Of a stretch of DNA of 20,709 nucleotides, positions 8,436-16,173 are shown in pieces. The DNA is from Symbiodinium natans. Lineage: Eukaryota > Sar > Dinophyceae > Suessiales > Symbiodiniaceae. Numbering within the stretch: the first letter of the stretch is position 1; every line of letters starts with the position of its first letter. Position numbers and translations under genes: made by a program. The notes beneath the pieces are model-generated. The model was not told the DNA's origin. It did not search any database and saw only the letters and a list, made by a program, of their open reading frames with translations. The DNA lies in contig CAJNDS010002168.1 of NCBI GenBank assembly GCA_905221605.1, positions 205,001 through 225,709 of the forward strand. The letters are read 5' to 3'.

Positions 8436-9095
8436 TGCCGGTACATCGCAAGCCCGCAACTTGATGTGGCCAAAGCAGATGAGCTGACCGTCAGTCTTGA
8501 CCGCGCAAGTATGAAAAGAGCCGGCGGCAACTGCGAGCACTGGTCCCAACTTTGCTGGCACATCGCACTTCTCATACTGCCTGTGTCCAAAGCAGACTAG
8601 TTGCCCATTGGCCCGCACTGCGCAAGTATGATCATCACCTGCTGAAACTTCCAGAACTGGTCCCAAATCTGCTGGCACATTGCACTGTCCATATGAGTTG
8701 TCTCCAAAGCAGACGAGCTCCCCGTTGGCCCTCGCTGCGCAAGTATGATGACCGCCGGCTGAGTGTTGCAGAACTGGTCCCAAATATGCTGGCACATCGC
8801 ACTGCCCAAACGAGTTATCTCCAAAGCAGACTAGCTGACCATTGGCCCACACTGCACAGGTATGAAACGCGCCAGCGGAAACTGCCAGCACTGGCCCCAT
8901 ATTTGCTGGCGCAGCACGCTGCCGCGAGTTCTGTGAGAATGTCGAAATCCGAGTCCTTCTTTGCATGTTGCTGGGCCAGGACAGGACACGCCCAAGCGGT
9001 GCAAAGCGTGTCTGACCCGGTCCTTCTAATCGCCACAGATTCAAGCTCCAAGCGCTCCGAGCAAAACACGAAAGTCCTGCCCTGCCAGCCTGCAT
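8412..9095 (-). CDS. RCC1-like tandem-repeat protein (partial or exon)
   Basis: Role unknown; RCC1-type repeats form beta-propeller blades used for protein binding. From the ATG at 9095 the frame runs to a stop at 8412-8414 (227 codons; the frame is open further up to 9113, where the only start is a TTG). The core is four tandem repeats of exactly 39 residues (8433-8900), each following LGPVL-x-SAG, HTCA, NGQLVCFG, GQCDVPA. The first opens MGP after a decayed repeat tail ending APAN. The unit is shorter than in animal RCC1 (about 50 residues or more) and closer to the short RCC1-type repeats of BLIP-II. Four blades are too few for a closed seven-bladed propeller, so the gene is incomplete here or continues into the damaged run at 7897-8320. 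Nothing N-terminal to the repeats is recognisable. The 5' exon, promoter and true start are not determined. It lies between telomere-like arrays on both sides. Confidence 0.6.
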   Translation of the reverse strand: MQAGRAGLSCFARSAWSLNLWRLEGPGQTRFAPLGRVLSWPSNMQRRTRISTFSQNSRQRAAPANMGPVLAVSAGAFHTCAVWANGQLVCFGDNSFGQCDVPAYLGPVLQHSAGGHHTCAARANGELVCFGDNSYGQCNVPADLGPVLEVSAGDDHTCAVRANGQLVCFGHRQYEKCDVPAKLGPVLAVAAGSFHTCAVKTDGQLICFGHIKLRACDVPADSYLANS

Positions 9096-9258
9096 GGCGA
9101 CTGAGACAAGCAAGGGAGAATGGCAGGCCCGTTGAATCTGAATGGCTGCTGGGTATGACTAAAGCTGCTGTCTCACGCAGAAATTCGAAACGCTTGCAGA
9201 GAATGACGGCTTTATGGGGTTCAGGGAGGGAGCTTAGGGAGTTTAGGGCAACTACCAT
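8815..9258 (-). other. Alternative upstream open frame of the RCC1-like gene
   Basis: A 147-codon frame with a genuine ATG at 9258, one frame off the RCC1-like repeats and overlapping their first part. Residues about 17-120 have an ordinary mixed composition and could be the real 5' coding part, joined to the repeats by an intron or a frameshift near 8900-8940. Its first 15 or so codons are telomere-like sequence (GCCCTAAACTCCCTAAGC), so the ATG itself is doubtful. No family was recognised. Confidence 0.25.
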
Positions 9259-9289
9259 ATCTTCTGCTTTGATTCTTTCCTGAACCCGA

Positions 9290-9790
9290 ACCTTACACCC
9301 TAAACCCTAAAGCCCGCAAACCCCAAAGTGATTTCTGGGTTCAGGGTTTAGGGCTTAGGGTTTAGGGTTGAGGGTTTCAGGGTTCAGGGCTTATGGAGCA
9401 GGAAGGATCGGGTGTGAGTATTTCCGCAGCCTGGCAGTGGCCCTCTTTTCAAATTGCTGGTTCCCCGGATTCCTACATTCTTTAGGGTTTAGGGTTTAGG
9501 GTTTGGGGTTTAGGGTTTAGGGTTTAGGGTTTAGGGTTCAGGGTTTTGGGGCTTAGAACCCGAAACCCAGCACCCTGATTCTGAGGCGGCGAGTGTCAAG
9601 GGTTTGGGGTTCAGGGTTTAGGGTTTATAGAGTTTAGGGTTTAGGGTTTAAGGTTTAGGGTTTGGGGTTCAGGGTGTAAATCTCAGGGTTTGGAGTTTCG
9701 AGCTCGAGGTTTAATGTGTAGGGCTGAGGGTTCAGGGTTTCGGTTTTCGATGGGTTTCGGGCTTCGGAAGGCTCTGGGTTCAGAATTCAC
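9290..9790 (+). repeat. Degenerate TTTAGGG-like zone
   Basis: A short CCCTAAA stretch (9296-9325) is followed by G-rich arrays: 9340-9390, 9481-9548 (about eight good TTTAGGG units), a short inverted C-rich piece (9557-9580), then 9600-9780 with variants TTTGGGG, TTCAGGG and TTTCGGG. Unique pieces of 20-90 bp lie between. No gene is seen. Confidence 0.85.
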
Positions 9791-9814
9791 AGCGTAGGGT
9801 TGCCTAAGCTCAGA

Positions 9815-10176
9815 ACCCTAAACCCCAAAACCCCAAACCCTAACCCTAAACCCTAAACCCTAAACCCTATACCCTAAACCCTAAACCCTAAACCCTAAAC
9901 CCTAAACCCTAAACCCTAAGCCCTAAGCCCTAAGCCCTAAACCCTAACCCTAAACCCTAAACAGGCCCTAAACCCAGACGCCAGGATGGGTGCCTCCAGC
10001 GTCTCGTCCTCTGCCAGCTCGTGCCACGTTCCGCCGAGGGAGCTGGAACCCGGACGACTGGGCAGAAAACCGCTGTCGAAGATCGTAGGATTGCAACAGG
10101 GTTTAGGGTTTAGGGTTTAGGGTTTAGGGCTTAGGGTTTAGGGTTTAGGGTTTTGGGTTTTGGGTTTAGGGTTTAT
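9815..10176. repeat. Telomere cassette 3: C-array, island, G-array
   Basis: About 20 CCCTAAA-type units (9815-9975), including a CCCTAAG sub-run at 9917-9937, then a GC-rich unique island of about 123 bp (9976-10098), then TTTAGGG units (10099-10176). Confidence 0.85.
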
Positions 10177-10197
10177 GACATGTACACCTACAACCCT

Positions 10198-10268
10198 ACT
10201 TGAAGGTTCATGGGTACTTATATAAGTAGCTTGTAACCCAACTTGTCAGTACCCATGAACCTCCAAGT
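10198..10268. repeat. Foldback with 21-bp inverted arms
   Basis: The arms at 10198-10218 and 10248-10268 match inverted at 20 of 21 positions (core GGTTCATGGGTACT). The 14-bp palindrome TACTTATATAAGTA (10214-10227) overlaps the left arm. The element sits exactly where a TTTAGGG array (ending 10176) gives way to a CCCTAAA-type array (starting about 10270). Confidence 0.8.
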
Positions 10269-10269
10269 A

Positions 10270-10660
10270 AGCCCAAAACCCCTCAAAACCCCCAAATCCC
10301 CAGACCCCAAACCGCAAAACCCCAAAACCCCTAAACCCCTAAACACCAAAACACCAAAATCCCTAAACCCCAAACCTCCAAAACACCAAAACCCCAAAAC
10401 CCCAAACCTCCAAACCTCCAAAACCCCAAAACCCCAAAACCCCAAAACCCCAAAACCCCAAAACCCCAAAACCCCAAAAACCCAAAAACCCAAAAACCCA
10501 AAAACCCAAAAACCCAAAAACCCAAAAACCCAAAAACCCAAAAACCCAAAAACCCAAAAACCCTAAACCCCTAAACCCCTAAACCCCTAAACCCCTAAAC
10601 CCCTAAACCCCTAAACCCCTAAACCCCTAAACCCCTAAACCCCTGAACCCTAACCCTGTC
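10270..10660 (-). repeat. C-rich telomere-variant array in three 8-mer blocks
   Basis: Degenerate CCCCAAA/CCTCCAAA units (10270-10422) are followed by three homogeneous 8-bp arrays in turn: CCCCAAAA (about 10423-10483), CCCAAAAA (about 10484-10560) and CCCCTAAA (about 10561-10643), then CCCTAAC remnants. All three differ from the 7-mer CCCTAAA used elsewhere. Open frames across the block (K/P/N-rich above, G/F/W-rich below) are artefacts of an 8-mer without stops. Confidence 0.9.
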
Positions 10661-10722
10661 ATAACAAGGGGGTTTATCAGGGAACCCAGAACCAAAAACA
10701 GGGGTAAAGGGTACCACTGGGC
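10658..10722 (+). mobile_element. Partial copy of GGGTAC-GGGC foldback family
   Basis: It shares the right half of the elements at 16174-16287 and 18983-19087: AGGGAACC, then CAAAAACAGGGG, AAAGGGTACCACTGGGC ending at 10722. The left half is mostly missing. CCCTAAA-type arrays flank both sides. It is non-coding and probably a remnant of a small non-autonomous element. Confidence 0.5.
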
Positions 10723-10728
10723 TAAACC

Positions 10729-10960
10729 CCTAAGCCCCAAACCCTAAATTGCCACCCTTTCTAGGGTGCCTGGACCCAAACCCTAAACCCTAAACCCTCT
10801 CTGTAAAGCACACCCAGACACCTGCAGACTATTTTTGAAGGGGGGCGCCAAAAGAGTTCCCTGGAGCTCCCCCGGTCCCCACATGCAACTAGAATCCCCG
10901 CGGCTTTAGGGTTTAGGGTTTAGGGTTTAGGGTTTTGGGTTTTGGGTTTGGGTTTAGGGT
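10729..10960. repeat. Telomere cassette 4: C-array, island, G-array
   Basis: Interrupted CCCTAAA units (10729-10798), a unique island of about 106 bp with a G6 run (10799-10904), then TTTAGGG and TTTTGGG units (10905-10960). Confidence 0.75.
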
Positions 10961-11659
10961 TTCCTACTTCTTAAACCATTAATTGAAGGCGAAGGGGTTT
11001 GAGGGACCTAAACCCTAGTCCTTAAACTCAGGGCTTAGGCCGCCCCCCTACATTGGGGAGCGGCGCTTAAGGCCTTTGACCGATGGCACAAGCCGACCCA
11101 GGTCGCTCGCCCGCCTCCCACAGCATGTGGGTCGGTAGCGCCCATGATGGGCCCGGTACCGGAACACGTTCTCCTCGGAACCAGTACTGGTCCCTTATAA
11201 TAAAGTGATTACCCTAAACCCCATCCCCTGCCCCCTGGCCCCCCTGGCCCCCCCGACCCCTCTGACCCCAAGCCCCCCTGACCCCCCCCCCCTCTTGCCC
11301 CCCCCCCAACCCCCTCTGGCCCCCACTCTCTGTTTGTGTCCCGATCGGCCCCGGCCCCCTGACCCTGCCCTACTGGCCCGGCTTCGGGGCCTCTATCTTA
11401 CCTTCGAGACCTTGCTGGCACCCTTGACTCTCGGATTCAACCAACATCAAAGTATTGAAGAGTGGACTGTCGTCTGAGTTTAGGCCTAAACCCTCAAAGG
11501 AATAGGTTTGGGTGGCTTTGCCGCCTTGGACGGCGGGAGAAAAGTGTTTAGATGGCCCTCCACAATCGGGCCAAAGCTGCTCTTCAGCACCTCACGAAGC
11601 TTTCGAGCTTGTTCCGAAACCTAACCTTCACAGCATCTAATTACGCCCTATCACAGCAA
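10961..11659. other. C-rich and mixed sequence, no gene
   Basis: 11026-11200 is GC-rich unique sequence with short palindromes (ACCAGTACTGGT near 11180; CCGACCCA/TGGGTCGG around 11094-11140). 11211-11340 is extremely C-rich on the top strand, so the minus strand could form G-quadruplexes; frames through it (P/L-rich) are compositional. At 11478-11491 lies the perfect palindrome GTTTAGGCCTAAAC, a minimal head-to-head telomere-unit junction. 11500-11650 is ordinary sequence. No gene is recognised. Confidence 0.5.
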
Positions 11660-11968
11660 ACCCTAAACCCTAAACCCCAAACCCTAAACCCAAATCCCAA
11701 ACCCCAAACCCTAAACACTAAACTCTCTGCCTGGCTGTCGGCGTGGCCGTGGACGGCGTGCCATGGCGGCGGCGGAGTCGCCGGGGAGCGGCCCAGGCCT
11801 GGATCGTGCTCTTGTCTTGCTTAGGGTTTAGGGTTTAGGGTTTAGGGTTTAGGGTTTAGGGTTTAGGGTTTAGGGTTTAGGGTTTAGGGTTTAGGGTTTA
11901 GGGTTTAGGGTTTAGGGTTTAGGATTTAGGATTTAGGGTTTAGGGCTTAGGGTTTGTCTTGCTTAGGG
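11660..11968. repeat. Telomere cassette 5 with flanking direct repeat
   Basis: Imperfect CCCTAAA/CCCCAAA units (11660-11723), a GC-rich island of about 97 bp (11724-11820), then about 18 TTTAGGG units (11821-11953), nearly all perfect. The G-array is bounded by the same 15-mer TTGTCTTGCTTAGGG on both sides (11812-11826 and 11954-11968). The non-telomeric part of it, TTGTCTTGC, looks like a target-site duplication around an inserted array. Confidence 0.8.
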
Positions 11969-12078
11969 CTTTTGTTTATTTTAAACAACCCTGCGCACCT
12001 TTTCTAGTGCAGGCCACTGGCCAGGGTAGCCAACTTTCCGGACTTCCGGGCTGCCGAGGAGGCGTGGTGTCACCGACA

Positions 12079-12312
12079 TACTGGTGCTTAAGCGAGAGTG
12101 GAAGAGTGAATATAGGGACTACTATAAAGGGATTATATAGGGACTCTTATAAGGAAATTATATAGGGACTCTTACAAGGGGATTATATAGGGACTCTTAT
12201 AAAGGGATTATATAGGGACTCTTCTAAAGGGATTATATAGGGACTATTCTAAAGGTATTATATAGGGACTACTATAGGGTTTCACTCTTCCACTCTCCCT
12301 TAAGCACCAGTA
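12079..12312. mobile_element. MITE-like element with 30-bp terminal inverted repeats
   Basis: Terminal inverted repeats at 12081-12110 and 12281-12310 begin CTGGTGCTTAAG and match at 29 of 30 positions. TA dinucleotides flank both ends (12079-12080, 12311-12312), as expected for a Tc1/mariner-type TA target duplication. The 230-bp element has no coding capacity. Its interior is a 25-bp tandem array (12111-12279). The near-perfect arms suggest recent activity or strong constraint. It would be mobilised by a transposase elsewhere; none is in this window. Confidence 0.75.
12111..12279 (+). repeat. 25-bp tandem repeat inside the TIR element
   Basis: Six full units of exactly 25 bp (starts 12111, 12136, 12161, 12186, 12211, 12236) plus a partial seventh (12261-12279). 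Every unit begins TATAGGGACT, and the middle of each is variable (for example ACTATAAAGG or CTTCTAAAGG). TATAGGGACTACTATA-type sequence is itself partly palindromic. The first and last units share the ACTACTATA variant, mirroring the ends. Confidence 0.9.
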
Positions 12313-12410
12313 AGCCGAGCCAGGCTTCCGTACAGTTGCAGCTTTCAGTCAGATGCTACACATCCAACTTCGCTCATGGCAGGCCGCTTCAGGAAAACCT
12401 GCAAGACATA

Positions 12411-12775
12411 AGGGTTTAGGGTTTCGGGTTTAGGGTTCAGGCTTGAGGGTCTAGGGTCTAGGGTTTAGGGTTTGAGGTTTAGGGGTTAGGGTTTAGGGTT
12501 CAGGGCTTAGGGTTTTAGGGTTTAGGGTTTGGCTTTGGGGTGTGGGGTTTAGGGCCTAGGGGTTGAGGTTTGGGGTTTAGGGTACGGGTCTGGGGTTTGG
12601 GGTTTGCGGACTGTGGGCTTTGGGCCAAAAACCTATTGTAGGTTATAGCCAAAAAAGACCAACATGGGCTTTACAATCACACCCTACAAGAAAAGGAGGT
12701 TGGGTGATTAGGGTTTAGGGGTTAGGGTTTAGGGCTTACGGTTGGGGGTTTCGGGCTTAGGGTTTAGCACCAAAA
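12411..12775 (+). repeat. TTTAGGG-like arrays, degenerate
   Basis: 12411-12600 contains TTTAGGG with variants TTCAGGG, TCTAGGG and TTTGGGG. A unique 105-bp piece (12601-12705) holds a small hairpin AACCTA-TTG-TAGGTT and a partial inverted repeat AATCACACCC/GGGTGATT. More G-rich units occupy 12706-12770. Confidence 0.85.
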
Positions 12776-12784
12776 CTCCACCTT

Positions 12785-13040
12785 CAACCCTAAACCCTAA
12801 ACCCTAAACCCTAATCCCCAAACCCTAAACCCTAAACCCTGAACCCTAAACCCTGCATCGCAGCTGGCACCGCTGCCACCCAAGCGCCTGCCGACCCGAA
12901 AGAATGTTTAGTATTAGGGTTTGAGGGTTCAGGGGTTCAGGGGGTTTAGGGTTTGAGGGTTTGAGGGTTGAGGGTTGAGGGTTGAGGGTTTAGGGTTTAG
13001 GGTTTAGGGTTTAGGGTTTAGGGTTTAGGGTTTAGGGTTT
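12785..13040. repeat. Telomere cassette 6: C-array, island, G-array
   Basis: CCCTAAA units (12785-12854), a short GC-rich island of about 59 bp (12855-12913), then GGGTTTGA/GGGTTGA variants passing into perfect TTTAGGG units (to 13040). Confidence 0.85.
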
Positions 13041-13142
13041 CGGATCTTCATATTGAAGCCATACCTCCACGCCTTAGTGTCTCGAGGTGTGAACCACTTA
13101 GGCAAGATGTTCCTGATGTTTCTGCTTGGTGTTGTGTTGTCC

Positions 13143-14090
13143 AACCCTAAGCCAAGAACCCTGCCTGAACCCTAATCCCTGAACCTTATAACCTCTCCAA
13201 TCAACCCCTCTGAGCCTGAAACCCCCTACATTCCCAACAAATCACCAAAAATGCCTGAAAAACCCGACCCCCAAACCCTCTACCCCCGAAAACCCCCCCC
13301 CACAGTCCAAAAGACGCCCATCCCTAAGCCCGAAACCCGAAGCCCTAAACCCCCCTAGGAACCAGCGCCAATCCGTGAACCCCAAACCCTAACCCGAAAC
13401 CCTAAATCCCCACCAGAACCCCGAAACCTCAGCAGCCAATCCCTAACCCTAAGCCCTATAAACCCTAAACCCTAAACCCAAACCCTAAACCCTAAACCCT
13501 AAACCCTGAACCCTAAACCCTAAAGCCCCCAAAAGCCCAAATAGGGCTCCCAGGGCCAACCTAAGCCCCGCACCCAGCGCGCCCCGGGAGCGGGAAGCAC
13601 CTCTTGGGTTGAGGGTTAGGGTTTAGGGTTTGGGGTTTAGGGTTTAGGGTTTAGGGCCAAGTTTACTGCTTACGGTGTAGAATGTACGGTTTTGAGGCCT
13701 TAGGGTTTAGGGTTGGGGGTCAGGGTTTAGGGTTTAAGGTTTAGGATTTAGGGCCAAGTTTGCTGTTTAGGGTTTAGGGGTTTTAAGTTTAGCGTTTAGG
13801 GCCAACTTTGCTGTTTAGGCGGGCTTAGGGTTTAGGGGTCTCGGGTTTGAGGGGTTAAGGTATAGGGGTTTGGGGTTTAGGGTTCAGGGGTGTAGGGTTT
13901 AGGGCTTTGGGGGTTTAGGGTTTGGGGCTCGCAATGTTTCGGTGCTTTTGGTTTACAGGGCTTGTAGGTTCTTAAGCGCTTAATGTGTTGATGGGGTTTT
14001 GGCGCAGTGAACAGAAAATAGGTTTAGGGCCTAGTGTTTCAGGGCTTGGGTTTAAGGTTTGGGCGCAAGGGCTTTGGGTCTAGGATTCAG
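13143..14090. repeat. Telomere cassette 7: long degenerate arrays
   Basis: Highly degenerate CCCTAAA-like sequence (13143-13526), an island of about 79 bp (13527-13605), then a long degenerate TTTAGGG-like zone (13606-14090). In that zone AGGGCCAAGTTTGCTG or a close variant recurs three times (about 13650, 13752, 13799), a local higher-order repeat about 50-100 bp apart. Confidence 0.75.
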
Positions 14091-14103
14091 GCTCCAACCG
14101 CGG

Positions 14104-14220
14104 GACCCTAAATTCTAAACCCTGAACCCTGAACCCTAAACCCTAAACCCTAAACCCTGAACCCTGAACCCTGAACCCTACACCGTACACCCTAACCCTG
14201 AACCCTAAACCCTAAACCCT
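14104..14220 (-). repeat. CCCTAAA array with CCCTGAA variants
   Basis: About 16 units alternating CCCTAAA and CCCTGAA sub-runs. The CCCTGAA units cluster in runs, so variants spread locally. Confidence 0.9.
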
Positions 14221-14893
14221 TTTAAAAGCAAACCCGGTCTGGACCTTTTTCTTCGGAAGCTCCCCCCCGCATCTCCCTGGGATGGCCCTTGAAACCCTTT
14301 GAGGACTTTTTTTGAGAATGATCTCTTAAACCCAATAAGGGACAGCATAAGATGTCCCCAGGGCCTACCTAGTTTCAAGGGGTTCAGACTCGTACCCATA
14401 AGGATGACCCCTTTTCAGAGATCCCAAAAAGGGTCCCCGCAGAGTCCCATGATCGCTCCCTTTGTCTTAGTAGTTACATGGTCCCTTGGTACGGGCCCTT
14501 CATATCCCCTTGAGCAACTAAGGGCCCATAACCTGACAGAACCTGTAAAGGAGGTTAGGGACCACATGAAGGGCCCAGGAAACTACCCCTTGAACTTTGC
14601 CGAAGTCCCTGGACTTCCCTGGTGCTATGGCTCCGCCTGCTCTGCCTCTGCGGCCGCGGGCACGGCCTCCACGACGCCTCTCGTGGTGTGTAAGAATCAG
14701 TCCTAAGGGGGCGGCAGTACAGGGATTGAGGCGTTTAGAACTTAAGGCCGAGACCCCAAAGCCACAAGACCTTCGAGGATTTCTGGTGGTGTCCGAGATC
14801 ATGGGCACCTCATTGGGGTTTTTTATTCCTAGGCCCAAGCCCACTATTGGGGGGGGGGGGGGGCATAATTTTAGAGCCCACTGTTTTTGCAAA
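14221..14893. other. Complex island between C-arrays, no gene
   Basis: About 670 bp of unique sequence, rich in GGGCCC, GGGACC and GGGTCC words. An 11-bp inverted repeat GGGCCCTTCAT/ATGAAGGGCCC lies at about 14489 and 14567. Overlapping open frames on both strands are short, have no recognisable domain and are not supported. A G15 run occupies 14849-14863. Its origin is not recognised. Confidence 0.4.
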
Positions 14894-15143
14894 CCTTAAA
14901 CCCTAAACCCTAAACCCTAAACCCTAAACCCTAAACCCTAAACCCTAAATTACCCCAAACATCCGGGGCCTTGCTCAGGAGCAGCGGGCTGCGGCGGCAC
15001 GCCGCCCATGGCTGCACGAACCCCAACGCGGGTGTTCAGGGCTGGAGGGCTGCAGGGGTAGGCTTTTGAGGGCTTAGGGTTTAGGGTTTAGGGTTTAGGG
15101 TTTAGGGTTTAGGGTTGAGGGTTTAGGGTTTAGGGTTTAGGGT
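14894..15143. repeat. Telomere cassette 8: C-array, island, G-array
   Basis: Eight CCCTAAA units (14894-14950), a GC-rich unique island of about 122 bp (14951-15072), then about ten TTTAGGG units with one TTGAGGG (15073-15143). Confidence 0.85.
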
Positions 15144-15145
15144 TC

Positions 15146-15561
15146 CTACAAAACCTTACAAACCCTAGAAACCCTGCAGACTGCAGACCCTACAGACCCT
15201 AGAAACCCTGCAAACTCTGCAAACTAAATCCTCATTGCTCGTCGATAAGCCCCTAAATCCTGAAGCCTTTACTTTCAGGGTGAAGTTGGAGGCTTCAGGG
15301 CCTGAGGCCGCTTTGGGCGCTGGGTGTTGAAAGGGGTAAAGGCTGAAGGTTTCGGGGCTTAGGGCTTAGGGCCTATAGGGTTCAGGGAACCCTATCCCCT
15401 CCCCCCCTAAGCCCTAAACCCAAACTACCCCTAAATAAGCCCTGTAGGGTTTAGGAAACTGGGGCCTGCTTGCATCTGCTTTTCATGCGGCTGGAGGATG
15501 AGGCTGGCGGGTGTGCGAAGATGTCAAGCCCACTGCCAGACACAGATCGGCACGTCTGGTT
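15146..15561. repeat. Abrupt switch, CCCTAGAAA variants and a telomeric foldback
   Basis: Directly after the G-array the strand flips to CCCTACAAA, CCCTAGAAA and CCCTGCAAA variants (15146-15225). Unique sequence follows, with a partial inverted repeat AGCCTTTAC/GTAAAGGCT. A foldback at 15362-15414 has GGGCTTAGGG facing CCCTAAGCCC and, inside it, ATAGGGTT facing AACCCTAT. 15456-15561 is unique, with no gene seen. Confidence 0.7.
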
Positions 15562-15735
15562 CTAGGGTTTAGGGTTTAGGGTTTAGGGTTTAGGGTTTAG
15601 GGTTTAGGGTTCAGGGTTTAGGGTTTAGGTTTTAGGGTTTTAGGGTTTAGGGTTTAGGGTTTAGGGTTTAGGGTTTAGGGTTTAGGGTTTAGGGTTTAGG
15701 GTTTAGGGTTTAGGGTTTAGGGTTGTGGGTTTGAG
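15562..15735 (+). repeat. TTTAGGG array, about 24 units
   Basis: One of the longest and cleanest G-arrays here, with one TTCAGGG unit and one expanded TTTTAGGG near 15628-15640. Homogeneity suggests recent addition or expansion. Confidence 0.95.
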
Positions 15736-15764
15736 GGGTTAGGAATTAGCCCAGAACCTCTAAA

Positions 15765-15945
15765 GTATAAAACCCTGAACCCCCTAAACCCCTAACCCCG
15801 TAATGCCCTAAGCCCTACACCTCGAAAACTCGACCTTGCTTTCCTGTTGAAGTTCTGGCATGTTCATCCAGCATCGGATCGGCGGGGTTGTCGTATTCTA
15901 GTCAGGGTTCAGGGTTTAGGCTTTGGGGTTTGGGGTTTAGGGTTT
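15765..15945. repeat. Telomere cassette 9: C-array, island, G-array
   Basis: Degenerate CCCTAAA units (15765-15823), an island of about 80 bp (15824-15903), and a short G-array (15904-15945) that ends at the head-to-head junction. Confidence 0.75.
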
Positions 15946-16020
15946 CTAAACCCTAAACCCTAAACCCTAAACCCTAAACCCTAAACCCTAAACCCTAAAC
16001 CCTAAACCCTAAACCCTAAA
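15931..16020. repeat. Head-to-head telomere junction and C-array
   Basis: GGGTTTAGGGTTT (15933-15945) is followed after two bases (CT) by AAACCCTAAACCC (15948-15960), then about ten perfect CCCTAAA units to 16020. This 5'-(TTTAGGG)-(CCCTAAA)-3' order is the signature of two telomere ends joined together, as at the human 2q13 ancestral fusion. Confidence 0.85.
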
Positions 16021-16173
16021 CCGGGCATGGGGTAGGGGGTACCAGCCCTACTCTGCCGGATTTTGGCAGGGTTCCGGGTTCCGGGTTCTGGCGCCCCAGG
16101 GTTACTTCGGGTTTGGGGTTCAAACCCCCAAAAAAAGCCGAAAAGCCCCTATAAAAGCCCTGAAAGCCCCCTA

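Noticed and set aside
8552-9283. Plus-strand 243-codon frame opposite the RCC1-like repeats
   Set aside because: It is the antisense shadow of the 39-aa repeat; the minus frame carries the conserved HTCAV and LVCFG motifs.
10218-10566. G/F/W-rich and K/P/N-rich frames over the 8-mer telomere-variant block
   Set aside because: The 8-mers lack stop codons in several frames; there is no non-repeat coding sequence.
11170-11200. ACCAGTACTGGT palindrome as a regulatory operator
   Set aside because: A 12-bp palindrome is expected a few times by chance in 20 kb and there is no adjacent gene.
11205-11477. Proline/leucine-rich plus frame
   Set aside because: Explained by extreme C-richness at 11211-11340; no domain visible.
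14299-14899. Overlapping frames on both strands in the 14221-14893 island
   Set aside because: Several overlap one another and none shows a motif, periodicity or a credible boundary.
15562-15735. A true chromosome end
   Set aside because: Unique sequence and oppositely oriented arrays continue on both sides, so the array is interstitial unless the assembly is wrong.
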